Below are positions 33,716 through 55,470 of a DNA stretch of 64,000 bases, one piece after another. The translations under genes were made by a program, and so were the position numbers. The notes beneath the pieces are model-generated. The model did no database searches and was not told where the DNA came from. It was given only the letters and a program-made list of their open reading frames with translations. The stretch's first letter is position 1; every line of letters begins with the position of its first letter. The DNA is from Psettodes erumei. Taxonomy: Eukaryota; Chordata; Actinopteri; Pleuronectiformes; Psettodidae. Location of the stretch: the NCBI GenBank assembly GCA_016785225.1, contig JAFBJZ010000369.1:405001-469000 (forward strand). The letters are read 5' to 3'.

Positions 33716-36700
33716 ATGGCGACGTCTAATTTGCTAAAGGTAGGAGCCACTTCGATTCAATCGCTTGTTTGTTTTTTATAAACGCCGGCCGGGGCGCCTG
33801 TCACCTGCGCGTCGCACCGTCGGCCTCGAGCTCCGGCGTCAGCGGACGGAGCGCTACACCTGAGCGCCGCCGCGCCGTCAGCGTTGGCGTCAGCCGGGAG
33901 CATTAAGTTACATCAAGCTAACATTAGCTCAGTGCACATCAGTGATTTGCTTTTAGCTACAACACAGCTAAATGTGAAGGAGGGGGCTGCGTGGCTGATA
34001 ACGACAGGGATACGTACTGTCAGCTCAGAAATATAAAATCTATGCGTGTGCGTGTTTACACGTACGTACGTACACACACGCGCGAGCTACAAATGCATAT
34101 CATCTGTCAGTCAGTGGCTCAGGAGGCTGTAGCTGACCAGCCCCTGGTGAGACGTGCTACAGGCTGCCACGACCACCTGACGGACCGGTTCCCGTGCAAC
34201 CGGCCGCTGTCCCGACCGAACCGGGCTCCGCGTCACAGAACCTCGTGTTGTGCTTCAGGAATGAGTCCGGGGGAGGGGGGGTGGACTCACTACAGCACCG
34301 AGTCCTGCTGTGCAAAGGGAAAAACTGCAAACCCCCTCCCCCGTTTACATCTGGCTGAAGTCGGGAGAAAGCAATCAGCTGATTAACGAAGCACCCAGAG
34401 CGAAGTTGCACGTGGAGAATTAGTGTGTTATCCTATTTGTGTGTTTGTCATAGATTTAGTTTTTATGTGAGATTGCTGTCTAGGTCAACCACCCAAGAGG
34501 TTTGTCACAGTTTAATAAAAATGAAACTGCCTGAAAAAGGAACGTGTAATTTTCCTCCTGTGTGTTCAGAACAAAGGCTCCCTTCAGTTTGAGCATAAAT
34601 GGGACCTGATGCGTCCCATCGTGCTGAAGCTCCTGCGACAGGAGTCCGTCACCAAACAACAGTGGTTCGACCTGTTCTCGTGAGTTCACCCGAGCCGCCC
34701 CGCGGGATTTGCCGCCACGCGCCCGACAAAAACGTGGACGGGTGACACCGCGCCTCCTCTTTGTCTCCGCAGAGACGTCCACGCCGTTTGCCTGTGGGAC
34801 GACAAAGGTCCGGCGAAGATCCACCAGGCCCTCAAAGAGGACATCCTCGATTTCATCAAACAAGCACAAGCAGTAAGACTGACACCAGACCAGCTCGTAT
34901 CACCTCATTATTTGAAATAACGCTCGGTGTCCGTCGGCGTTCACCCACCCCGTCCTGTGTGTTCTTTCCCAGCGGGTGTTGAGTCACCAGGATGACACGG
35001 CGCTGCTGAAGGCCTACATCGTGGAGTGGAGGAAGTTCTTCACGCAGTGCGACATCTTGCCCAAACCGTTCTGCCAGCTGGAGATCACGCTGATGGGCAA
35101 GCAAGGGAGCAACAAGAAGTCCAACGTGGAGGACAGCATCGTGCGCAAGGTGAGCGGGGAAACGAAAGAGTTTTAACGGGTGAGAATATCGCGCCGTATC
35201 CACCTTCGCTCAACCGCGTCTTGCCCGCGCAGCTGATGCTGGACACGTGGAACGAGTCCATCTTCTCCAACATTAAGAACCGGCTGCAGGACAGCGCCAT
35301 GAAGCTGGTGCACGCCGAGAGGCTGGGCGAGGCCTTCGACTCGCAGCTGGTCATCGGGGTGCGGGAGTCATACGGTGAGAAACTCAAACGTGGCGTTCCC
35401 CCAACTCGTTTCTGGTTTTAAAAAAAAAAAAAAATATGAATGGCTTTGTGCCGTAACTGACGGCACCGTGTGTTTTCTTCTGAGCAGTGAACCTGTGCTC
35501 CAACCCCGACGACAAGCTGCAGATCTACAGGGACAACTTCGAGAAGGCGTACATGGATTCCACCGAGAGGTTCTACAGAACTCAGGCGCCGGCGTACCTC
35601 CAGCAGAACGGCGTCCAGAACTACATGAAATATGTGAGCGCGCATGCAGAGGCGTGGACCCGCTGTTTTCTGCCTGATTGATTAAATATGCATCTGGTAC
35701 AGAACGTGGGGAAAGAAACGGTGTTTCCCGTACATTAACCGCTGTCCCACGGGTTCATGTTACAGCGTGAAGCAGAAACCCGAGACTCGAGGGGCCTCCG
35801 TCCTCTGTTTTCATTTTGATTCCTCTCTTTTTACGCCGTGCGTGCGGTTTTGAACGCAGCACGGGCGCAGCGTATGTTATCTGAGCTCAGTGCGCGCAAC
35901 TGCAATAAATCCTGGAAACGTCTCTCCCCCCCCCAGGCTGATTCCAAGCTGAGGGAAGAGGAGAAGCGTGCGCTACGATACCTGGAGACCAGGCGTGACT
36001 GTAACTCCGTGCAGGCGGTGAGTAATCGCACGTCCGCGTTTTTGTTCTGCAACATTTGATCTGTTGAGTGAAAACTTTCCCAGGGCGCCGTGAACCGTTT
36101 CCGTGTCTGTTTGTCCAACGATTGTTCTCGCACGTGACGTCTCCGCTCCGTTTCTCCTCCCAGCTGATGGAGTGTTGCGTCAACGCGCTGGTGACGTCGT
36201 TCAAGGAGACGATCCTGGCCGAGTGTCCCGGCATGATCAAACGAAACGAAACAGAGAGTGAGTACGGCAGGACCGCTCCCGCCAAAGGCTCGGCCAGCTC
36301 AGGTTCGCACCAGGGAATAGCCCGGACCCGACCCTCGCATGTCGCACATCGCTCGTGTGTGTCTCCCCACCGTCACCTCCTGAAAACTCATCGTCTGTCT
36401 TCATAGAGAAGAACCTGCCTTGGTGTTCACATTAATCCAGTGATGCATGTACGTCAGTGAGGAAACTGCAAACAGGAAGTGCTCTCAGCTAACTCAGCAC
36501 ATTTTTAACCGGGGCTGCAGAGTATGATTTTTTTTTTTTTTTTTGATTCTCTGAGATGGGGATAGTCGAGGTTTCGTTTCTCCGGGCGCTGGAGTCGTGC
36601 CGCAGCTCGTTTCCTCTCAGACTCGAGCCTCAAACCTCGCAGGTGCTTCAGATCCGCTCCAGCTCGTTTGAGTTTTTTTTTTTTTTTATTCCCAGTCAGT

Positions 36701-37538
36701 TTTCACAGTTCAAGTGGGAAAATAAATGATCTTAAAGTTCCAGCACATTTTTATAATGGAGACTGATGCTCAGTGTCTGTGCTGCATTATCCACCCGTCA
36801 TCCTCTGTCGAGTGTGTGTGTGTGTGTGTGTGTGTGTTCCACACTAATGGATTTTAAAGTAGCTCGTCCTCTGATTGTTTTATGCTGCAGCTCAGTATTT
36901 AAACACCGCTTACGTTTCTATGACTCATTGTTGAACTGTGGATCTCTCTCTTCTCGTTGACGTCCTCCTCCTCCTCCTCCTCCACCTCCACCTCCTCTGC
37001 AGAGCTCCACCTGATGTTCTCTCTGATGGACAAAGTGCCGAGCGGCATCGAGCCCATGCTGAAGGACCTGGAGGAGCACATCATGAGCGCCGGCCTGGCC
37101 GACATGGTGGCGTCGGCGGAGACGATCACCTCAGTGAGCGACTGTAAAAAAAAAAAAAAAAAAAAAAAACTGTTGCGTTGCCGTGACCTGTTCCCGCTGC
37201 GGCCGCCCGCTCACCGCGTCTCTGCGTTCGCAGGACTCGGAGAAGTACGTGGAGCAGCTGCTCACCTTGTTCAACCGCTTCAGCCGCCTGGTGAAGGAAG
37301 CGTTTCAGGACGACCCGCGCTTCCTGACCGCCAGAGACAAGGTGAGCCCCGTCCGTCAGCGGCGCCGTGCGTGCGCTCGCCGACCCGTTCTGACCCGCGT
37401 CTCATCCCCCCCCCTCCGCAGGCGTACAAGGCCGTCGTGAACGACGCCACCATATTTAAATTAGAGCTTCCCATGAAACAGAAAGGGTAAGAGCCGCTCC
37501 GCCGCAGCTTCTCACCTGAGCGACGCAGGTCACGTGGT

Positions 37539-37585
<47 letters not shown>

Positions 37586-39354
37586 GGGTCGGGCTGAAGA
37601 CCCAGCCCGAGTCCAAATGTCCGGAGCTGCTGGCCAACTACTGCGACATGCTGCTGAGGAAGACCCCGCTGAGCAAGAAGCTCACGTCCGAGGAGATCGA
37701 GGCCAAGCTCAAGGAAGTGGTACGTGTCGCGCGCCGGTACCGGTGACATCACCGCAGGTGAGAAGACGGTCAGAACGTCGCTCCAGGTGTGTTTTTTTTT
37801 TTTTTTTTTTATGGATGATGTGGAGCCTGTCGGACCAGAACCAGCTGCACTCATCCCAGTCACACACACACTCTCTTACCTGAGCCGAATAAAGTTCTAC
37901 AAAAGACTCGCGATAAAAATGCGTTTTCAGAAGCAGATTAAAAAAGTAGAAGCATTTTAAAAAGGTTAAAAAAAAAAAAAAAAAGCTTTTTGATAAAAAC
38001 CATACAATAAACTTGCTAAATGTGCTTTTCAAGGTTGACTCTGTATGCAGAGTGGCACAGCCAATTAGGATTTCAGTTTTATCGGAGTTTAATTTAAAAA
38101 GAGTTTCGCAGACGTCTGCCAGAAACGCAGCCGTGTTCAGCGTCAAGGTCGGGAAGATACCAAGAAAAACACACGTCAGGTCATTTAATCTTCAGCGTGT
38201 GAAAGTTTTTTTTTTTTTTTTTTCTTTTCTGCAGCTGCTGGTGCTGAAGTACGTCCAGAACAAAGACGTGTTCATGCGCTACCACAAAGCCCATCTGACC
38301 CGCCGCCTCATCCTGGACATCTCAGCCGACAGCGAGATCGAGGAGAACATGGTGGAGTGGCTCAGGGTATGGAGCGACCGGGAGAGTGTGTGTGTGTGTT
38401 GTGTGATCGTACCTGTGACTGCTGCGTCTGTATCCCGACAGGAAGTGGGAATGCCGGCTGACTACGTCAACAAACTGGCCCGCATGTTTCAGGACATCAA
38501 GGTGTCGGAGGACCTCAACCAGTCCTTCAAAGAAATGCACAAACACAACAAGCTGGCTTTACCAGGTGAGACCCGCAACGTAACGCACACAAGTCACGCC
38601 TCAGCAGGTGCAACCAGTGTCTGTGTGTGTGTGTGTGTGTGTGTGTCCCCGCAGCCGACTCAGTCAACATCAAGATCCTGAACGCCGGAGCGTGGTCGCG
38701 GAGCAGCGAGAAAGTGTTCGTCTCTCTCCCCACGGAGCTGGAGGATCTGATCCCGGAGGTGGAGGACTTCTACAAGAAGAACCACAGCGGCCGCAAGCTC
38801 CACTGGCACCACCTCATGTCCAATGGCATCGTGAGTCAGAGGGAAACGAGGGGCGCCGACGCGTGGGCGCTCCTCCCGCCTGTCGGGCCCGGGCCTCAGT
38901 TCCAGAAATGAGAGAGAGAGAGAAAGTGTTTGTTTTTTTTTTTTGAAGTCGAAGCCTAACCTCCCCGGTTCCTCCAGATCACCTTCAAGAACGAGGTGGG
39001 CCAGTACGACCTGGAGGTCACCACCTTCCAGCTGGCTGTGCTGTTCGCCTGGAACCAGAGGCCCCGGGAGCGGATCAGCTTCGAGAACCTCAAGCTGGCC
39101 ACCGAGCTGCCGGACGCGGAGCTGCGGCGCACCCTCTGGGTACGGGACGATGGGGGCGGGCGGGTGGGGGTTGATGAGCGGCGGCGGCTTCACGTTTCTC
39201 CGTCCTCTCCCCAGTCCCTGGTGGCGTTCCCCAAACTGAAGCGGCAGGTGCTGCTGTACGACCCGGCGGTGTCGTCGCCCAAAGACTTCGCAGAGGGAAC
39301 GTTGTTCTGCGTCAACCAGGAGTTTTCTCTCATGTGAGCGACGCCGCGCTGAAG

Positions 39355-39385
<31 letters not shown>

Positions 39386-39824
39386 GGTGTCCCCGCGCTG
39401 ACCCGGGTTCTGTTTTGACTCCCGCAGAAAGAACTCCAAGGTCCAGAAACGGGGGAAGATCAACCTGATCGGACGGCTGCAGCTCACCACGGAGCGGATG
39501 AGGGAGGAGGAGAACGAGGGCATCGTCCAGCTCCGGATACTGAGGACGCAGGTACGGAGACGAGCCGGCGAGTAAACGCCGTGCGGTCCGACTCTCTCAC
39601 GCCTCTCCCCTCCCCTCCCCCACCCTCAGGAGGCCATCATCCAGATCATGAAGATGAGGAAGCGCATCAACAACGCCCAGCTGCAGACGGAGCTGGTGGA
39701 GATCCTGAAGAACATGTTTTTACCACAGAAGAAGATGATCAAGGAGCAGATCGAGTGGCTGATAGATCACAAGTACATCAAGCGGGACGAGACTGATATA
39801 AACACCTTCATCTACATGGCGTAG
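33716..39824 (+). CDS. cul5: Cullin-5 (scaffold of CRL5 ubiquitin ligases)
   Basis: CUL5 binds Elongin B/C-SOCS-box adaptors through its N-terminal repeats and RBX2 through its C-terminus to assemble ubiquitin ligases. Nineteen exons: 33716-33739, 34570-34679, 34773-34872, 34973-35149, 35233-35374, 35488-35633, 35937-36017, 36164-36257, 37003-37133, 37234-37341, 37422-37486, 37587-37719, 38235-38366, 38442-38565, 38655-38830, 38978-39139, 39215-39333, 39428-39551 and 39630-39824. They encode exactly 780 aa, the human length. The start MATSNLLKNKGSLQFEHKWD matches the family. The neddylation lysine is K724, within IIQIMKMRK, and the protein ends INTFIYMA. Introns are short. Two acceptors use simple repeats as pyrimidine tracts: (CT)n before exon 12 and (TCC)n before exon 9. 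Nothing suggests a defect. Confidence 0.98.
37544..37582 (+). repeat. cul5: (CT)n tract at cul5 exon 12 acceptor
   Basis: About 19 CT units end four bases before the AG of the acceptor at 37585-37586 and so serve as its polypyrimidine tract. Confidence 0.9.
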
Positions 39825-40590
39825 CGCGGCGCGGCGACTTTTGGTTACAGCGGATCAGGCCTGATGGACACTCGAGTACTTCCAGGCTTCCCCGTCCTCT
39901 ATTTAAAAACTAAAAAAAAAAAAAAATGTCCACACGTGTGCAGGGAGGCATGAGTTTAAGACTTATTTAAAAAAAAAAAAACAAAAAACAAAGTGGAACT
40001 TCCTGCCTTACAGTTGTACAAAGAAAAAAAGAACGCGTCGATGTCTGCGCCATGTTTTTAGTTGGAGGGAGTTTCCTTCGCCGTTCCTGACCAGGCGGAT
40101 CAGATCGGTCAGATTTTGACGCCGCGGCTCGCTCGCTCGCTCGCTGGAGCCCCGAAGGCGAGAGGGGGGAAGAACGACGAGGAGATTTTTTTTCGGATCT
40201 CGAGACATCTGCGAAAACCTCAGAACAAAACCCTCCTCGCCCCAACGTGACGCCGCTTTCATCCGGTGAGGCGGCGCCCCCCCTCCTCCTCCTCCCCGGT
40301 GAAGCACTTAACCCACGCAGAGTCATCGTGTACAAATGAGCCAGCTGACAGTTTGCGGGACCGAACCGGATCGACTCCAGAACCACCCTCCCCCCCATCG
40401 AGCTTCTGTCCCCGGGTTTTAAAAAATAAAATGAACAAGGTGGGGGTGGGGGTGGGCCCATTTCCTGCAGGAAGCCCGGAGACGAGGCGGAGGTCAGTAT
40501 TACACACATGAAATACTACAGGTTCCGGAGCGTTGTATCATGAGATGTGAAAAATGAAATGATGAAAATAAACAGCACCTTATTATTAAA
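39825..40590 (+). other. cul5: cul5 3' UTR
   Basis: Non-coding sequence follows the stop codon. An AATAAA at 40567-40572 is a plausible main polyadenylation signal, and another AATAAA-like word lies near 40425. Confidence 0.6.
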
Positions 40591-42250
40591 AACCCGGCGC
40601 CGGCTCCTCGTTCATCAACACACAAACTGTTTGGTTTTTTTTTTCTCGCTTCACGGTTTGTTTACGGGACGTTTGAACCCGGCCGCTCCGACGCTTCTCT
40701 TCCCCTCGCGCCCGATTTCCGCCCCCGCTCCGGTCGACTGAACGAACGCCGCTCTCCTTTCTGCCGGTGAACAGGAACCACGTCAGCGGCAGCGTTCAGC
40801 CCGGCTCACCTGCACAGGTGTGACCCCGGTAGTTCTTCACCAGCAGGTGGTGCCAGAGCGGCAGAACCACAGCGGAGGAACCCGAGTTTCTCTTTCCCAA
40901 ACTTTGTTCCTGGAAGGCTCTGCAAGTGTCAGGGCAGGTGAGTCTGCACGCAGATTTAACTTTAAATTAAAAAAATAAATAAATAAATAAAGGGAATCTA
41001 GAATATTCCCCCCTCAGTGTAGATTGGAAACATGAAATCTATCTTCTCATCATGTGAGATTATGGATTTCTGTCACACTGCACAATTCAAACAGAATAAG
41101 CCACATTCCCTGCTACACATTCATACACACTAGTAAATTATTTGCATAACATTTTATATGAATATTCTTAGTGGAGGATTTTTTTTTTAATTCAGATTTT
41201 CCTCATTATTCAGAAGCTTCCTGTAAATATAATCTCTGCTGATATTTGTTTAGTTTAATTCCTCAAACAGAAACGTGGATTAAACCGGCTGAATTATAAT
41301 TAGGTGGACAGTTTTCCCTTAATTACAGCGCGTCGCTTCCTCTTGTTGTTTGTGACAAAGAGGATTACAGTGGGCCTGCTGCTTCCGCGCATGCTCAGTC
41401 CGCAGCCCCCCCCCCCCCACACACACACACACACACACACACATCAAGTCACCCCTTTCCCAGTGAGGACCACTCTCACGTTCTGGCATTGGAACAATAA
41501 CACTTCCTGTCTGTACTTTCAAAGTAAGACATTTGTTGTTGTTGTTGTTGTTGTTGTTTTTAAAGGGGGGGGGGGTAATTAAGAAAAGTTTGTCAACATT
41601 CACCGGAAGTTTTCAAACCCCAAAGGAGACACCTGGGAGGTGTGCAGGTGAGCAACCAGGTAAGCTAAGCTAATTAGCAACCGAATCACTGTAACGTCTT
41701 TTGAGATCCAGTGTGACGTGCGCGCCCGGGTGACGTCACCGTCTTGAAAGGGAAATCAACGCGCTGCCTGTGGCTGCGGAACTCGCCTGAGAATAATCTC
41801 CTGCAATTCTCCTGCATCAAGGTGATTTATCGACAGGTGTCGGCACATCCGGTGGATTTGTAACACGCACAAAGCGCTAATAGTGAATTCGGCTCACTGT
41901 GAACTACCAAGAACCTATCAAATTAAAGATGAAGTGGTTCCGGTTTATTGAAAAAGTGGAGCTTTGGTCTTTTATGTTAAACAAATGAATCAAATAAATC
42001 TGAAGATGCCCCTTCCAACGTTTTCCTTCACATACATTTTAATTACGCAAATTTTTAATTTTTAATGCTAAATTATAAACCAGGATGGTTTATAGTTTAT
42101 AGTCGTTGTCTATAATAGTCACATTATCTACGAGCTGTCTTATTTTTTCAGAAACAACGCCAAATTAAGTTGTTTTTTTTTTAAAAAAAATAAGTTGCTT
42201 TATTTTGAAATCAGACGGACAGCGCATCCTGCTCTCTTCCGGCCTGCTTC
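40591..42250. other. Intergenic DNA between cul5 and capn5
   Basis: I see no exon. The region holds a CTCF-like motif at 40840, AT-rich unique DNA, a short CA run at 41420-41443 and a TTG run at about 41532-41557. Confidence 0.5.
40840..40854 (+). promoter_or_regulatory. CTCF-like motif between cul5 and capn5
   Basis: CCAGCAGGTGGTGCC matches the CTCF core consensus with one mismatch (T for C). It lies between the two gene blocks that are separate in human. Confidence 0.4.
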
Positions 42251-42254
42251 GCGG

Positions 42255-42536
42255 GAGCTTGACGCCGCTGAGGTGAGGAGAGGAGAGCGGAGAGAGAGAG
42301 AGAGAGGAGCTCCGGCAGCGGACCCGGGGAGCGAGCGTGGTGAGGAATCCCAGCAGCCCCCACCCCCTCCCCACCCAGGAGACGGAGAGCCGGACTGGCT
42401 GGACCACCATCACCACCACCACCACCACCCCTCCTCCTCCTCCTCCCCTCCTCCACCCCCACCCACCCATCCTTACCCCCTCTCCGGAGGCGCACCCGAG
42501 AGGAACCACGTTGCCAGGAGCGAGGCCTCGGTGCAG
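42255..42536 (+). promoter_or_regulatory. capn5: capn5 promoter/untranslated first exon (inferred)
   Basis: GC-rich sequence with (GA)n, CCACCAT and CCTCC runs ends at a consensus donor (GCAG/GTAACG) at 42536. The next acceptor, before 44433, precedes the exon with the capn5 start codon. Human CAPN5 also begins with a non-coding exon. The exact start is unknown. Confidence 0.45.
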
Positions 42537-43057
42537 GTAACGGGGCTCACACGCCGTTCCTCCCCGGGGGATGGAGAGGCGGCGGCGGCGGTGGAGGAGC
42601 GAGCGAGCGAGCCTCTCAAAAAACCTCCGGAGATCCGGGATCCTGCTCCTCACTCCCCGCCTGGTTTATATGGCCTCTGTGTCCGGGGAGGGGGTGGAGG
42701 GTGGAGGATGGAGGATGGAGGGTGGAGGGTGGAGGGTGCAGTTGGGGGTTATTAATGGAGATCTTCGCGGCTTTGTTGCCGGTGAGAAACGGGCTGCGCG
42801 CCTTGACTTGGCGCATAAATAGCGGCGCTGCGCCCGGAGAACCGGAGCCGCTGTTTTGCTGCTCCGGCGTTAATTAGGGAGGTGCGGCTTTTATTGTGGT
42901 AGTGCACCGCTTAATCAGCACGTACGGGGGGGGGAAAATGACAGAATACCAATCGGGCTGATTATCGGTTATCGATTGCGGCTGTTTGAAGTTTTGCCGG
43001 TCTCAGATCAGATCAGATAAATTAATCGTCTCTGAAGTGCATTGTTCTGCAGAGCTC

Positions 43058-43094
<37 letters not shown>

Positions 43095-43465
43095 AAGAAA
43101 TGCACATTAATAGTGGAAACCCCCAGTTCATGTATTATGGTCCTAAAAGTGGAGACTTGACCCCCCCCCAAGCTTTTAAAGGGGGTGTGAAGGGAGGGAT
43201 GTTTATTAATAATAATAATAATAATAATGATAATAATAATAATAATAATCAGTCCAGTACAGTCCAAATGATACTGAAATAACTGCAGTAATCCTGCTCT
43301 TACACATGTATTTGTGTGTGTGTGTGTGTGTGTGTGTGTGGGGGGGGGGGCGCTATTTATGATCAATGTCCCACATGATTGAACCGCAACAAAAACCAAT
43401 CATTTCCGGTTAAAAGTAACTCGGATGAAAGTCGCATCTCTGGAGCAGAAAGTTGGTGTTTGGAC

Positions 43466-43517
<52 letters not shown>

Positions 43518-44432
43518 TGGTGGGGGGGCACTCCTGCGGGGGCGGGAATTAAAAGTGAAAATTAAAAAAAAATAAAAACAGGTGGAGGGAAGTGTTGCGT
43601 GGTGTGGATACTGCAGAGAGGAGATCACGATGCTGTGAGGAGGAGGAGGAGGAGGAGGAGGAGGAGGAGGAGGAGGATGGGATAGCCCTCCTCCCTGATG
43701 CAGGAGCAGGGGGGGTCTGGCGCACCCCTCCCTCCCTCCCTCCCTCCTCCCTGTTATACTGGTGCATTACTGCTCCTCGTCCTCTCTCCCAGTGTAATCA
43801 GTCAGTCAGCAACAGCAGACTCAATCAGTCACTCCACCCCCCCACCCCCGAACCAGGACCGAAACGACCCGGTTTGGAGACTGGGTTCTGCTGGGTCCTG
43901 ATCCGGTTCTCCCTGTGGTTCTCTGATGTTCACGTTGTTAGAGTCCTACACGGCGTTCGGTCTCTTCGGCTGCAGGAACCTCAGAACGCTCAGTTCCTGC
44001 GGGTCGAGTCTGGACCTCACAGAACCGGTTCTGTTGGGTCGAGGTCTGGGATCGGACTGGGCCGACCCTCTCAGACTTGTACTCAGTTGAACTCGCCATC
44101 GTCTCGAGCTGAATAATAAATGACGACTGTGACTGTCGGCGTGATTAACTCTGTTGTGTTTGGTTCCACGCTGGTTCCGGTTCTGGTTCTGGTTCTGCTG
44201 GCGCTCAGTGGGTTTATAGAGGGACGCGTTGCCCTGCATGAACCCGCCCACGCACCGTTGTTCCGGCCCGACGGTACCGGTCCTAGAACGTGGACGGGTC
44301 CGGGTCCTTCAGCAGCTCCATCTTAGTTTACCCCCCTCTTCACCATTTGGGTTTTAAAGCAGGCCCGGTTCTGCTGTCAATCAGCTGTGTGTGTGTGAGA
44401 AAGCGCGTTGATCCGTGTTCTTCCTCCTGCAG
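42537..44432 (+). other. capn5: capn5 intron 1 (inferred)
   Basis: It contains a GGAGGRT 7-mer run at 42690-42737, TG runs at 43064-43092, 43312-43340 and 43469-43516, an AAT run at about 43206-43250 and a GGA run at 43638-43676. No coding exon is seen. Confidence 0.5.
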
Positions 44433-44486
44433 GTTCGGTCCGACCCGTTTGTCCCCGGCGGCGTCCTCCTCCTCCAGGGCTGCAGG

Positions 44487-53541
<9,055 letters not shown>

Positions 53542-53983
53542 CGGGCCGGGTCGGGTCAGCGCCGCCGCCGCCGCGGGAGCTCACTGTGTCCGTTTTCTCG
53601 CGCTCTCCTCCCCGTTTCCTTTTTGCTTTTTTTTTTTAAAGAAAAAGGCCATCGCTGCACTGGTCTGAACCCCCCCCCACACACACACACACGCCTTTGT
53701 CTCCATGGTAACACACACACACACACACACAGTACATATGCAGACATGTCTGCACTCGCCATGCATGTGCCAACGTTTCCAAGGGCTATGCATTGCCTTA
53801 AAGGCCGAGTGTGTCGCTCCACCTGGAGGAGGAGGCGGGCGGGGCGGGGGCTGGGGGGGGGGGGGGTGTGTGTGTGTGTGTGTGTTGGGGGGGGGCAGAG
53901 TTATGTTAAATACCACCTTATACACACCATCAGCCATTTTCTTTTTGTCTCGTCTCCCGTACACGTCGACATGACGTATACTT

Positions 53984-54046
53984 GCGGATTGGCCCCTCCC
54001 ATTTGCAGATTGGCCCCTCCCACCTGCGGATTGGCCCCTCCCACCT
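53984..54046. repeat. Three tandem 21-bp units carrying ATTGG and CCCCTCCC
   Basis: The unit core GATTGGCCCCTCCCA starts at 53987, 54008 and 54029, an exact 21-bp period. Each unit has an inverted CCAAT box (ATTGG) and a GC-box/KLF-like CCCCTCCC. Confidence 0.9.
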
Positions 54047-54164
54047 GAGACACCTGAAGTGCGCCGGTGCTCCGGGAAGCAGAGCTGTCGCTTTTTTACT
54101 GTGTTGACTTTTACACAAAACCAACAGCAGCTGTCCTCCCTCCACTGAGGACCGCCCCCCCCCC

Positions 54165-54197
<33 letters not shown>

Positions 54198-54345
54198 CGT
54201 CTTCCAACACTAACAGCAACTTCCTCTTCCTGCCGGTTGCTATGGACGATCTCTAACCTGCATGGCTTTAAATCTAAACTCTGCCTGTGCTGCACGTTTC
54301 TTCAGTCGTAGCTTAGCAGCCGGCGCTCGTCATAGCGCCCCCCCC

Positions 54346-54382
<37 letters not shown>

Positions 54383-54610
54383 TTGCCCCCCCCACCATGT
54401 GTGTGTCCCGAAATAAATCAAGTGCTTTACGGGGACCAAAGAAGTTGCCGGGACCTTTGCGCTCTCCGTCCCTTTCGGACCCGGCCCCCGGCCCGACAGA
54501 ACCGCCCCCCCGCCGTGCCACGTCGTCTCTCCATGGCAACACCACTGCCTGACGCTTCCTCCGACCCCGAGTCTGTCGGGTGTCGTGCCATGTGAGCGGG
54601 GGTGTGTGTC

Positions 54611-54613
<3 letters not shown>

Positions 54614-54658
<45 letters not shown>
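54614..54658. repeat. (GT)n microsatellite
   Basis: About 22 GT units downstream of capn5 coding sequence. Confidence 0.95.
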
Positions 54659-54661
<3 letters not shown>

Positions 54662-55251
54662 TACGCTCCACGTTTCTGTCGGGGGAGAAAAATGACTGTC
54701 GAGGCGAGAACTCGCTCTTTCTTTTCCGCTCCACAAACGGAGAGGAGGAGAGGAAGAGGAAGAGGAGGAGGAAGAGACGTCCCGCCAAAAACGACCTGTG
54801 CCATCGCCCCCGTCCCGTCGAGAGCTGACGACGTCTCGCTCTCGTCACCACGTCTTTCTTGTCCCCCCGTGTGGAGACGCTTCCTGTGAATGTAAGAGTC
54901 GGCGGGACTGTTTTATTTTTCTTGAACTGATCCCACGTCTGTGTACAGCATCTTTAGACGCGTGTCTTGCATGGGTTCTCTTCCAGTATGTCCATGGCCT
55001 TGTATTGTACTGTTCACTTGTTGATACATATATATATATATACATACACACACACATATATATATATTTATATATTTATTCTTTCTCTTTCAGAAGTATT
55101 GGAAACGTGAGTTTCCCGTTTGTCTCGTGGACATTAGCAGCAGCAGTCGACTCATTTAGGTGCTATCGATCTTCTCTGTGCTCGTTTGTGTGTTTGTCTG
55201 ACGGAGGGACGGTTGTGTGACCGCGGTCGGGTGTTTGTCCAGGTGTGACGC

Positions 55252-55259
55252 CGTGTGTG

Positions 55260-55290
<31 letters not shown>

Positions 55291-55291
55291 T
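55252..55291. repeat. GTGTGTG-CGCGC-ACACAC alternating palindrome
   Basis: TG, CG and CA alternate without a break. The tract is both self-complementary around GCGCGC and purine-pyrimidine alternating, so it can form a hairpin or Z-DNA. Confidence 0.8.
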
Positions 55292-55386
55292 GATCAATAC
55301 TGTGAATATCTTCCATATCAGCTCACAGAGGTTTGCGACTGGAGGGAGCGGTGACAGATTATTGGTGCCAAAGGTTCGATTAGGTG

Positions 55387-55390
<4 letters not shown>

Positions 55391-55435
<45 letters not shown>

Positions 55436-55470
55436 TGGGTGTGTGTGTGAGTGTGAGTGTGTGTGGGGGT
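55391..55470. repeat. (GT)n with GGGT and GAGT variants
   Basis: About 20 GT units pass into degenerate GGTGTG/GAGTGTG sequence. Confidence 0.9.

Noticed and set aside
38660..39523. 287-codon minus-strand open frame
   Set aside because: It lies antisense over cul5 exons 15-18 and their introns and mirrors their GC-rich codons. It is a shadow of a well-supported gene.
42195..42755. 186-codon open frame with His-rich and Pro-rich runs
   Set aside because: It crosses the inferred capn5 leader exon and intron. Its runs come from CCACCA and CCTCC repeats, and it is not in frame with capn5.
54798..55220. 140-codon open frame with Tyr-Ile repeats
   Set aside because: The Tyr-Ile run is a TATA microsatellite, and the frame sits in the capn5 3' region with no homology.
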